DNA of 64,000 nucleotides from Flavobacterium plurextorum (GTDB taxonomy: Bacteria; Bacteroidota; Bacteroidia; Flavobacteriales; Flavobacteriaceae), in NCBI RefSeq assembly GCF_002217395.1, contig NZ_MUHD01000014.1:279908-343907 (forward strand), written 5' to 3'. Within the stretch, counting starts at the first letter, position 1, and every line of letters starts with the position of its first letter. The translations under genes and the position numbers were made by a program. Under the pieces are notes generated by a model. It was not told the origin of the DNA and searched no databases. It saw nothing but the letters and a program-made list of their open reading frames with translations. Shown one piece after another: positions 18,834-27,722 of the stretch.

Positions 18834-21698
18834 TTAAATACTCATTAAAAAACCTATCAGGTTTTCTTTCTTATTCAGTCCCAGTTTTTTTCTCAAACGG
18901 TATCGGGCTAATTCTACACCTCCAGTCGAAATATTCATAATTTCTGCTATTTCTTTTGTAGACATATTCATTAATAAATAGGTTGATAAATCCAGCTCAC
19001 GAGGCGAAATTGTGGGATATTTTTCCTTTAGACGCTTTAAAAACTCAAAATGAACATTCTTAATGTGTTTTTCTAGATCCTTCCAGCTTTTGTCTGTATT
19101 TACCTCTTTTACAATACTTTTATTTAGTTTGCTGACTTGAAATTTAGTAGAATCATCTAAAGCTTCCACATCTATTTCTTTTAATTTATGGATGATTCCA
19201 TTTAGAATTTTATTTTTCTTTACTACCTGCAAAGAGTTGTTAACTAGTTCTTTGTCTTTTGCCAGGATTTTAATTTGAAGTTTGTCATTTTTTAACTTCT
19301 CGATTTCTTTTTCCAAGTCATATTGTTCTTGCCTGATTCTAGATTCTTTTTCAAGGTAAAGACGTCGCTGCTCAATCGTTTCATAGTACTTGTTTTTTCT
19401 TATTTTCATTTTAATTCTATCCGAAATAAAATAAATAGCTATAATGAGAAGTATAAAATACATCATAAAAGCTAGAAAATGTCTGTACCAAGGAGGAGAA
19501 ATGGTAAAAGTAACAGCTGATGGATCAGATTGAATTCCGTAACTGTTTCGAACCTTAACTTTCATCGTATAATCGCCCTCACGTAAGTTTGTATACTCTT
19601 TAAAAGATACTACAGACCAATTGCTCCATTTGTCATCAAAAGGCTCTAATTGATACGAAAATTGCACATTTTCGAGGTTTTCGTAAGTAGGTGACGAAAA
19701 GGTAAAGCGAACATTATTTGAAGCGTAAGGTATGCGAATGTTTTCAATTCTAGTTTGATTATTTCCAATTACAATAGTATCACCCGGAAAGGAGAAACTG
19801 CGAATAAAAGCTTTAGGTTTAGTATTATGACTGCTTTGCAGACTGAAGTCATAATGAGCAAGTCCATCTGTTAATCCGATGAAAATATTTCTAGAGTCGA
19901 TCGTATTTACCGATAGATGGTTGCTGACTAAGTTGCCCGTTAAGTTTGAAAATGGAACAATACTGTTTTTGTAATGATTACGGTCTTTCATTAAAACCCC
20001 AAGCGACTCATCAAATGTATACCATAAATTTGACTGAGAATCTTCGCTTAAGGCATTTATTACAGGTATATTCTTAAAGAGTGCTGTTACGTTTTTATCT
20101 TCATAAAATAAGTCTTGTTCACTTGAGTATTTGTAGAAATGATTATTAGTTTGAAAGTAAATTTTTCCTCCAATTTTTTGAAGACTTCCTATGTTCTTAA
20201 ATCTCGGAGTTAATTGATCAATTTTTTTGATGCTCGCAAATCTTGTTAAGTCTTCACTTAAGGCCATTCTATAAATAGATTCGTCTTTTTTTAGCCAGAA
20301 ATACAGTTGATCAAGTTCGAAACTATTTGATGACTTGTCAAATCCAGAAACTTGATTTTTGAACACAAGTCCGTTAGCTGTTTTTTGAAAAATGGCAAAA
20401 CCATCATAATTAGAACCAATAAAAAATCCAGGATGACTTGGTATTTTTTTTAATCCAAAATAACCTCTAGAATCAATTATCCTAGTTACTCTGTCACCTT
20501 TAATAACAAGCGCACCTCTATTATTTGCGCATATTAATTCATTATCAATTACCTGAACATTCCAAGATTGAGCGGTGGTTCCTTCAACTAGTTTAAAAAC
20601 ATCTTCCTTAAAGCTGTTATTCCAAGCATGATAAAAAACACCTTGATTGGTCGCGACATATAAATTTCCCTGAAAAATAACAGAAGCATATACCGTACTA
20701 ATGTCATAACTAAATCCGAAATAAGTAAAAGGAGAAGTCTCATTAACAAAAGCAATTCCGTTATCAAGTCCAAGCCAAAGATTACTTTTATTGTCTATAA
20801 ATGAAGTTAAAACGGTATTGTTTTGCAATCCCTTTTTTCGATTAATATGCTGAATTACTTTGCCATTAAAATCGCAGATAATAATTCCGTCTAATACCGT
20901 ATTTAGTACAATGAATTTATTGTTAATGATTGAAGCGCCCAGTGAATTGTTCTTTTTAACAAAGCTGTTAGCTTCAGTATTCCAAGGAATAATATTGTTG
21001 TTTTCATAAAGAAACAAACCTCTTTCGAGTGTAACAATCAGTATTTTGTCTTTTGAAATAGAATGCATGGCCCAAATCTCCGTATTATTCAAGCTTGTAG
21101 TATTTGGCAAAGCATAAAGACTGCCATTTCGATATTCTAGAATTCCTTTTTCGACATCTTGAAAATAAAGTTTCCCGTTAACAACAAATGAAAATTGAAA
21201 CCTTTTTGGAGCTTTTAATATGGTTAATTTGTCATCTTTAAAAATGTAGGCTCTTGCAAAAGATTGAAAAATAGTTTGATCGCCAATAGAGTGGATTTTC
21301 CAAACAAAATCAATCATTTTAATTTTGTTTTTATCTACTCTTTTAGCCAATGAAGTGTATTTAAGTCGTCCGTTATGATCTGGTTTAAAATACCCAAACT
21401 CATTATAACCTCCCACAAATATTTTTCCTGATTTGTCAATTTTTAAACATCTAACAGAAGTTAAGTTTGGCAAAGGATATTTTCGCCATGTCGCTCCGTC
21501 AAATTGCAGCAGACCATTATTATTAGCAAAATATAGATTTCCGTTTTTATCTTGATCGATATTCCAGTTTTGGGTACCGCCTTTATATTCATTTCGTTTG
21601 TAATTTCTGACATCTGGAAGGCCGATGTTTTTTACCTGCGAAAAAATTGAGATTGTGAATAATGTAAAAAAAATGATGTAAATGTGTGATTTTATCAA
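18834..21698 (-). CDS. Membrane-spanning PUL regulator: propeller sensor, Y_Y_Y domain, LuxR-type HTH
   Basis: This 954-residue one-component regulator has a signal peptide (1-20) and a periplasmic region of two-component-regulator-propeller repeats (about 30-640; for example NGNLYFANNNGLLQFDGATW). A Y_Y_Y domain (about 650-735) and a transmembrane helix (about 738-762) follow, then a charged coiled coil and a C-terminal LuxR/GerE-type HTH (about 894-945, with STKEIAEIMNIS and ARYRLRKKLGL). It has no histidine-kinase or receiver domain, so it resembles a hybrid two-component system reduced to sensor plus DNA-binding head. It is divergent from susC, so it very likely senses a glycan fragment in the periplasm and activates the PUL. 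Direct repeats upstream of susC are candidate targets. Confidence 0.85.
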   Translation of the reverse strand: MIKSHIYIIFFTLFTISIFSQVKNIGLPDVRNYKRNEYKGGTQNWNIDQDKNGNLYFANNNGLLQFDGATWRKYPLPNLTSVRCLKIDKSGKIFVGGYNEFGYFKPDHNGRLKYTSLAKRVDKNKIKMIDFVWKIHSIGDQTIFQSFARAYIFKDDKLTILKAPKRFQFSFVVNGKLYFQDVEKGILEYRNGSLYALPNTTSLNNTEIWAMHSISKDKILIVTLERGLFLYENNNIIPWNTEANSFVKKNNSLGASIINNKFIVLNTVLDGIIICDFNGKVIQHINRKKGLQNNTVLTSFIDNKSNLWLGLDNGIAFVNETSPFTYFGFSYDISTVYASVIFQGNLYVATNQGVFYHAWNNSFKEDVFKLVEGTTAQSWNVQVIDNELICANNRGALVIKGDRVTRIIDSRGYFGLKKIPSHPGFFIGSNYDGFAIFQKTANGLVFKNQVSGFDKSSNSFELDQLYFWLKKDESIYRMALSEDLTRFASIKKIDQLTPRFKNIGSLQKIGGKIYFQTNNHFYKYSSEQDLFYEDKNVTALFKNIPVINALSEDSQSNLWYTFDESLGVLMKDRNHYKNSIVPFSNLTGNLVSNHLSVNTIDSRNIFIGLTDGLAHYDFSLQSSHNTKPKAFIRSFSFPGDTIVIGNNQTRIENIRIPYASNNVRFTFSSPTYENLENVQFSYQLEPFDDKWSNWSVVSFKEYTNLREGDYTMKVKVRNSYGIQSDPSAVTFTISPPWYRHFLAFMMYFILLIIAIYFISDRIKMKIRKNKYYETIEQRRLYLEKESRIRQEQYDLEKEIEKLKNDKLQIKILAKDKELVNNSLQVVKKNKILNGIIHKLKEIDVEALDDSTKFQVSKLNKSIVKEVNTDKSWKDLEKHIKNVHFEFLKRLKEKYPTISPRELDLSTYLLMNMSTKEIAEIMNISTGGVELARYRLRKKLGLNKKENLIGFLMSI

Positions 21699-22049
21699 TT
21701 TTGTGGTTTTTTGAGTTTGTTTAGGGAAATAGGCTTTAATGTGCTTGTTTGTAGTGTTTTATATTTGTTTTTTAACTACTATTACGATGTAGAGCAGTGT
21801 TTTTTTAATAAAAATAAGCAATCTTATAATAGTGTAGTGTTTATTTTTATAATTAACATTTTGATAACATCATTTATTTTGATTTTAAATCATTGTAAAT
21901 TAATGTTTTGTGTAAAATTTGATGTGTTTTTGTAATGTGTATTTTTTTAATTTGATGTGTTTTTGTAAGGAATATTAGTTATCGATAGTAGAATATTAAC
22001 ATTATTATTGCATCAAATTACTAATTAATTAACCAAAATTTTTAGAAAA
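21699..22049. promoter_or_regulatory. Divergent PUL control region with 18 bp direct repeats
   Basis: This very AT-rich 351-base gap separates the regulator from susC. An 18 bp sequence (TTTGATGTGTTTTTGTAA) occurs twice, at 21918-21935 and 21951-21968, exactly 33 bp apart (three helical turns). The repeats end about 80 bases before the susC ATG, a plausible activator position. A weak -7-like TATTATTG lies at 22003-22010. A 74-codon open frame at 21711-21935 overlaps this region and looks non-coding. Confidence 0.55.
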
Positions 22050-25000
22050 ATGAAATTAACAAAATTACTTATTTTTTGTGTTTCGTCTTTGTTATTCTCG
22101 GTTATAGCCGTGGCTCAGGATGTCACAGTTAATGGAATAATAAACGATGAAAGTGGAATGCCAGTTCCAGGCGCAACAATTGTACTAAAAGGTACGACTA
22201 AGTCAACCGCATCTGATTTTGATGGAAAATTTCAATTACAAGTACCTTCAAATGGAGTTTTGACAGTTACATTTATTGGATACACTACAGTTACTGAAGC
22301 TGTAAACGGAAGGACAAAAATTACAATTAAGCTATCACCAGAATCACAATCCTTAAATGAAGTAGTGGTTGTAGGATATGGAACTCAAAAGAAATCAGTT
22401 GTTACGGGAGCAATCTCCAGCGTAAAAGCAGCAGATCTTGAAAAAGTTCCAAACGGAAGAGTTGAACAAACTCTGCAAGGTCGTGCAGCAGGGGTTTCTG
22501 TTGCAGCTGTTTCTGGACAACCTGGCGAAAAATCAAAGGTTCGCATTAGAGGTATAACTACTTTTAGAGAAGGAGGAAATGATCCGTTATGGGTTGTTGA
22601 TGGTATTGCAATAGATGCAAATGCGGTAGGTTTTATTAACCAAAGTGATATTGAATCTATAGAAGTTCTTAAAGACGCAGCTTCTGCGGCGATTTATGGT
22701 ACTCGTGCTGCTACGGGAGTTATCTTAGTTACAACTAAAAAAGGAAAATCAGGAAAAATTTCGGTAAACTATAATGGTTTTGCTGGGATTTCAACTCCTG
22801 CTAAAAGATTAGATCTTCTTAATGCCGCACAATATGGTGCTCTTATGAACGAAAAATCAATGGCTGATGGAGGTCCAATTAAATATACAAATCCAGCAGC
22901 TTTAGGAAAAGGGACAGATTGGCAGGATGCAATTTTTAATGATTCAGCTTTTAGATATACACATGAATTAAGTATCAGTGGCGGAGGTGAAAAATCTACT
23001 TTTTATGCTTCTTTCGGAATACAAGATCAAGAAGGTATTGTAGCAACAGAAATTTCAAACTATTCAAAGAAAAATTTCCGTTTAAATTCAACACACAAAA
23101 TTTCTGATTACTTTACGTTTGGACAAACTTTTGGTTATACACACCAAAAAACGAAAGGTTTTGATAACCCAAATACTGAATTTGGAGGGCCTTTAAGTTC
23201 TGCAATTAACTTAGACCCTATTACTCCACTTGTTGTTACTGATCCTGCAGTAGATGGTACTGGTTTTTATGCCAATCCAAATGTTGTTAGAGATGCAAGC
23301 GGACGCCCTTACGGAATTTCGTCTTTAGTACAACAAGAAATGACCAATCCACTAGGTTTCATGCAAACTAGATTAGGAGCATTTAACTGGTCAGATGATT
23401 TTGTTGGAAATGCTTATTTAGAAGCTAATATTACCAGTCATTTAAAATTTAGAACTACACTTGGCGGTAAATTGGCTTATTGGGGGAAAGAAGGTTTTAC
23501 ACCGGTTTTTTTCCTAAATCCAAACATGAAAGCGGATAGAAACAACTATATGCAGGAAAACAGAAAATCATTTTCTTGGACTCTTGAAAATATCCTGACA
23601 TATTCTAATAAATTCGGTGATCACAACGTAAACATTCTTGCGGGGCAAGGAGCTTATGTCGAAAACATTGGCGGTATGATTGGTGTAACCATGTTTGGGC
23701 TGCCAATTACAAGCTACAAAGATGCTTCTTTCAATTTTGATATACCTCAAACAGACAGAGTTAATTCAGCTGAGGATTTTGTAGAGCACAAATTGGCATC
23801 GTTGTTTTTACGTGCTAACTATGATTTTAAAGAAAAATACCTTTTTACAGGAATCGTTCGTCGTGATGGATCGACTCGTTTTGGTGAAAACAAAAAATTC
23901 GGAGTTTTCCCTTCATTCTCATTAGGATGGGTAATCTCTAAAGAAGGATTTTGGAAAGAAAATAATGTAGTTAATTCTTTAAAACTACGTGGAGGTTACG
24001 GAGTTGTTGGTAATGATAATATCGATGATTTCAAATATAGAGGTTTAGTTGTTGGTGGTTATAACTATTCAGTTGGGAATGCTGGCGCAATTACAACTGG
24101 TTATGGAAATTCTACACTTCCAAATGCTGACTTAGGATGGGAAGAAACATCACAAACTACAGTAGGTCTTGATGCAAAACTTTTTAATGATTTTAATCTT
24201 TCAGTAGATTATTATAAAAAGAGAACAACAGGAATTTTAAGAAACGTTGTTATTCCTGGATATGTTGGAGTTGTTGATCCGCCTTCTGCAAATATTGCCG
24301 ATATGAACAACAGCGGTTTCGAAATTGAATTAGGATACAAGAAAAGACTTGGAGAATTTAATTTAGGTGTAAACGGAAACTTTGCCTATTTAAAAAATGA
24401 AATTACTTACGTAGGATCATCTACAAATTATATTGTTGGAGACGCTAGTTTTCAATCTATGGGACCAGTAACAAGAACACAAGTTGGACATTCATTCAAT
24501 GAATTCTATGGTTTTAAAACTGCAGGGATTTTTCAAAATGAAGCAGAAGTTGCTGCCTATAAAAATGCTAAAGGAGAGTTGATTCAGCCAAAAGCCAGAC
24601 CGGGAGATTTCCGTTGGGTAGATGCAAATAACGATGGCTCAATCACCGATGATGATAAGCAGTTTTTAGGTACAAATATTCCTAAATATACATTTGGTCT
24701 TACTCTAAACTTAGATTACAAAAACTTTGACTTTATGGCATTTGCTCAAGGAGCAGCAGGAAGTAAAATTTTCCAAGGGTTAAGAAGACTTGATGTTTTG
24801 AATGCTAACTACCAAACAAAAGCTTTGGATCGCTGGGTTGGAGAAGGAACTTCAAATGATTATCCTAGATTAACCAACGATGATCCAAATAAAAACTACA
24901 GTAATATGTCTAATTTTTATCTTGAAAATGGAAATTACGTGCGTTTGAAAATTGTTCAAGTTGGATATACAATGCCAACTAATTTATCATCTAAAATTGG

Positions 25001-25160
25001 TGCAGATAAAGTTCGTTTTTACTTAACAGGCGAAAACTTAATCACATTTACAAAATACAGCGGATACGATCCAGAAATTGGAGGTCAAGTTTTTGGTGTA
25101 GATAAAGGAGTTTATCCACAAGCAAGATCTATTTTGTTTGGAGCAAATGTTCAATTTTAA
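22050..25160 (+). CDS. SusC-type TonB-linked outer-membrane transporter
   Basis: This 1036-residue protein has a signal peptide (1-22, ending SVIAVAQ), a carboxypeptidase-regulatory-like domain (about 24-95, GIINDESGMPVPGATI) and a TonB-box/plug start (LNEVVVVGYGTQKKS, about 102-116). The plug then continues and a large beta barrel ends in a terminal aromatic strand (ILFGANVQF). It imports oligosaccharides bound by its SusD partner. The gene heads the PUL and is followed by susD after 14 bases. Substrate specificity cannot be read from SusC itself; the neighbouring enzymes suggest a beta-glucan. Confidence 0.95.
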   Translation: MKLTKLLIFCVSSLLFSVIAVAQDVTVNGIINDESGMPVPGATIVLKGTTKSTASDFDGKFQLQVPSNGVLTVTFIGYTTVTEAVNGRTKITIKLSPESQSLNEVVVVGYGTQKKSVVTGAISSVKAADLEKVPNGRVEQTLQGRAAGVSVAAVSGQPGEKSKVRIRGITTFREGGNDPLWVVDGIAIDANAVGFINQSDIESIEVLKDAASAAIYGTRAATGVILVTTKKGKSGKISVNYNGFAGISTPAKRLDLLNAAQYGALMNEKSMADGGPIKYTNPAALGKGTDWQDAIFNDSAFRYTHELSISGGGEKSTFYASFGIQDQEGIVATEISNYSKKNFRLNSTHKISDYFTFGQTFGYTHQKTKGFDNPNTEFGGPLSSAINLDPITPLVVTDPAVDGTGFYANPNVVRDASGRPYGISSLVQQEMTNPLGFMQTRLGAFNWSDDFVGNAYLEANITSHLKFRTTLGGKLAYWGKEGFTPVFFLNPNMKADRNNYMQENRKSFSWTLENILTYSNKFGDHNVNILAGQGAYVENIGGMIGVTMFGLPITSYKDASFNFDIPQTDRVNSAEDFVEHKLASLFLRANYDFKEKYLFTGIVRRDGSTRFGENKKFGVFPSFSLGWVISKEGFWKENNVVNSLKLRGGYGVVGNDNIDDFKYRGLVVGGYNYSVGNAGAITTGYGNSTLPNADLGWEETSQTTVGLDAKLFNDFNLSVDYYKKRTTGILRNVVIPGYVGVVDPPSANIADMNNSGFEIELGYKKRLGEFNLGVNGNFAYLKNEITYVGSSTNYIVGDASFQSMGPVTRTQVGHSFNEFYGFKTAGIFQNEAEVAAYKNAKGELIQPKARPGDFRWVDANNDGSITDDDKQFLGTNIPKYTFGLTLNLDYKNFDFMAFAQGAAGSKIFQGLRRLDVLNANYQTKALDRWVGEGTSNDYPRLTNDDPNKNYSNMSNFYLENGNYVRLKIVQVGYTMPTNLSSKIGADKVRFYLTGENLITFTKYSGYDPEIGGQVFGVDKGVYPQARSILFGANVQF

Positions 25161-25174
25161 AAAATTAAAGAATC

Positions 25175-26686
25175 ATGAAAACTATAAAATTTAAATACAT
25201 ATATATCGCTCTAGCAATGGCAGCCTTGGGTGGATCTTGCTCTGAAGATTTTGTCACCATTAATCCAGAGGGAAAATTTGATACTAGTACTTATTTTTCT
25301 AATGAGCAGCAATGTTACGCAGCCTTAATGGGAGTGTATGATCCGCTTAGAAAAAATACAGGTGGTTTTGAAAACCTAGTAGCCATGCTTAACGCGGGAT
25401 CTGATGATTTTTATGCTGGAGGAGGTAGTGCCACAGATGGAAACGGAATTCAGAATTTTTCTACGCATTCACTTACTTCAATCAGTGTTCCAAGTAGTTA
25501 CTGGAATGACCACTATCAAGGTGTGTCTAGAGCAAATTTGTTGATCGAAAAACTTCCTGCAGCTACAATGGATAATGGTGCAAGAGCCAGATTTGCTGCA
25601 GAAGCAAAAGCATTGCGTGCACTTTACTATTTTAACCTAGTGAGATTGTTTAAAAACATTCCATTGGTTTTAGTACCTCTAAATACTCAAACTATTTATG
25701 ATCCAGAACAAGTTACACCAGATGTAATTTATGCACAAATAGAAAAAGATCTAAAAGAAGCGATTGCCGTTTTACCAAATAAAGTTACTCCAGAGACTGA
25801 AGCTGGAAGACTTAATAAAGGTGCAGCACAAGCGATATTAGGAAAAGTATTTTTGTTTGAAGGTAAAAAAGCAGACGCTGCAGCTGTTCTTGCTGAAGTA
25901 AATGGAACTCCAGGTGTTGAAAACCAATATGGAAATAAGTTACTGGATAAGTTTAGTGATTTATGGGACACTTCAAAGAAATTTAATGCAGAGTCACTTT
26001 TAGAAGTATCTCATACAAGTGCAGGAAACTCTGACTGGACATTTTGGGGAACTGGTAAAGACGAAGGAAACTCCTTAAACGTTATGGTTGGGCCAAGAGG
26101 ATATGTCCTAACAGAAGGTTCTACAGCACCAGATCTTCCTTCAGGATGGGCTTTTAATGTTGCTACTCAAAAATTGTATAATGCAATGAAAGATGATCCT
26201 AGGCTTGGAGCGACTATTTTAGATTTGAAAGCGCTTAAAGCTGCTGGTCAAATCGATTATATTCCAGCTTATCAAGACACAGGTTACTTCTTGAATAAAT
26301 ATCTTCCAAGACAATCTGATGTTCGTACTGGTGGTGGTAATGCAGAGTTGAACTACAAACAAAATTCTTATATCATCAGACTCGCAGATACTTACTTAAT
26401 GGAAGCAGAAGCTTTAGGATCTGGAGACAGAGCACAGAAATTACTTGATGCCGTTAGAAAAAGAGTTGGCCTAGGTTCAATACCAGTAACATTAGCGGCT
26501 ATTAAGAATGAAAGAAGAATGGAATTAGCTGGTGAAGGACATAGGTTTTTTGATTTAGTAAGATGGGGAGACGCACCAGCAGCTTTAGCTGATAGAGGTT
26601 TCGATGCTGGTACAGATGAGATTTTTCCAATTCCGTACACAGAACTTAATGGTACTAAATTGAAACAAAATCCTAATTATCAATAG
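25175..26686 (+). CDS. SusD/RagB-type surface glycan-binding lipoprotein
   Basis: This 503-residue lipoprotein has its lipid cysteine at C22 (LGGSC), followed directly by SEDF. That acidic SxDF pattern resembles the surface-lipoprotein export signal described for F. johnsoniae, consistent with exposure on the cell surface. The body is the TPR-rich SusD fold: ARFAAEAKALRALYYFNLVR (about 132-151) is the hallmark helix, and the C-terminal KNERRMELAGEGHRFFDLVR (about 448-467) is the other. It caps the SusC barrel and captures glycan chains. It lies 14 bases after susC and 29 before the next surface lipoprotein gene. Confidence 0.95.
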   Translation: MKTIKFKYIYIALAMAALGGSCSEDFVTINPEGKFDTSTYFSNEQQCYAALMGVYDPLRKNTGGFENLVAMLNAGSDDFYAGGGSATDGNGIQNFSTHSLTSISVPSSYWNDHYQGVSRANLLIEKLPAATMDNGARARFAAEAKALRALYYFNLVRLFKNIPLVLVPLNTQTIYDPEQVTPDVIYAQIEKDLKEAIAVLPNKVTPETEAGRLNKGAAQAILGKVFLFEGKKADAAAVLAEVNGTPGVENQYGNKLLDKFSDLWDTSKKFNAESLLEVSHTSAGNSDWTFWGTGKDEGNSLNVMVGPRGYVLTEGSTAPDLPSGWAFNVATQKLYNAMKDDPRLGATILDLKALKAAGQIDYIPAYQDTGYFLNKYLPRQSDVRTGGGNAELNYKQNSYIIRLADTYLMEAEALGSGDRAQKLLDAVRKRVGLGSIPVTLAAIKNERRMELAGEGHRFFDLVRWGDAPAALADRGFDAGTDEIFPIPYTELNGTKLKQNPNYQ

Positions 26687-26715
26687 TCGAAACTAATTAA
26701 CCAAAAACATAGAAT

Positions 26716-27582
26716 ATGAACTTAAATATAAATTTGAAAAAAAGTGTTTTTCTAATGCTGACATTGGCTTTAGGATTAGGAACATTAATAAGTTGTGACG
26801 ATGAAACTGGAAATGCAAACGTTCTAATAGGAAGCAATATTGATGCAGCATTTACTGTAACTCCAGTTCAAGGAGCATCAAACACTTATCTTTTAGTTGC
26901 ACAAACGAAAAACGTTATTTCTTCAAGATGGAATACGGGCGATGGTGAATATCCAGGAAAAATGAATGAGATTATCACATTGCCAGATGCTGGAACCTAC
27001 ACAATTACGCACACAGCAGTTGGTGCAGGCGGAGCTACAGGAACTGCAAGTTCTCAACTTGTGGTTGCAACTACTGACTTAGCAAAAGGAAATCTTGTAA
27101 AAGGCGGTTCTTTTAAAACAGCTGCAGATCAGGCTAACTGGAAAAAAGTTATTTATGAAGCAACAGGTGACTGGGTTTATAGTGATAAAGGAGCAACTGT
27201 AAGTGGTGGTCACGCAGGGATTTATCAAGCTATAGATGTAGTAAAAGATAAAGAATATACTATTGATATGGTAGTTTCTGGCGGTGCATCTACAGATATG
27301 TGGTTTGAAGTTTACGCAGGTGAAAAAGATCCAGCGACAGTTTCTGGCGATTATAGTGACGGCGGAAAAGTAATGGGCTTAAATACTTGGGATGGCTGCG
27401 GTAAAAATCCAGTTTCTGGTAAATTATCAGCTATTGGATGTACTAAAAATGTAAAACTAGATGCAGTAAGCAATGTTGTTAAATTTAGTACTACAGGAAA
27501 AATATATCTAATGATTAGATGCGGCGGTGGAATCGCTCCAGGCGGAATTACCATTAAAAGTGTCGAATTAAGAGGAAAGTAA
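26716..27582 (+). CDS. PKD-domain surface glycan-binding lipoprotein (SusE-position)
   Basis: This 288-residue lipoprotein (lipid cysteine C27 in TLISC, followed by DDE) has two parts. A PKD-type Ig-like domain (about 40-117) contains WNTGDGEYPGK and ends near GTASSQLVVA. A beta-sandwich of CBM4/9-like appearance (about 122-288) has GGSFKTAADQANW near its start, a form common in carbohydrate-binding modules. No catalytic motif is visible. By position (third after susC-susD) it is probably the accessory surface glycan-binding protein of this PUL. A strong terminator follows it, separating the binding genes from the enzyme genes. Confidence 0.75.
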   Translation: MNLNINLKKSVFLMLTLALGLGTLISCDDETGNANVLIGSNIDAAFTVTPVQGASNTYLLVAQTKNVISSRWNTGDGEYPGKMNEIITLPDAGTYTITHTAVGAGGATGTASSQLVVATTDLAKGNLVKGGSFKTAADQANWKKVIYEATGDWVYSDKGATVSGGHAGIYQAIDVVKDKEYTIDMVVSGGASTDMWFEVYAGEKDPATVSGDYSDGGKVMGLNTWDGCGKNPVSGKLSAIGCTKNVKLDAVSNVVKFSTTGKIYLMIRCGGGIAPGGITIKSVELRGK

Positions 27583-27610
27583 GTTTAAGTTAAGTTTAAG
27601 TTTGGTTGCA

Positions 27611-27648
27611 AATAGCCCATAATCATTTATGAGTATGGGCTATTTTTT
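27611..27648 (+). terminator. Terminator inside the PUL, after the binding-protein gene
   Basis: An 11 bp perfect stem (arm AATAGCCCATA) with a 12-base loop and a T-run lies between the PKD lipoprotein and the first GH30 gene. It could uncouple high expression of the uptake genes from the enzymes. Confidence 0.75.
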
Positions 27649-27722
27649 AAATCCTTAAACGGTCAGAAAAAGAGCTTCTGAAATAAAAACTTCTATTTAG
27701 AATTTAATAATTTAAGGAAAGA

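Noticed and set aside
21711..21935. 74-codon open frame upstream of susC
   Set aside because: Extremely AT-rich, runs through the divergent promoter region and one of the direct repeats, and the protein is F/V/I/N-rich without a recognisable domain.
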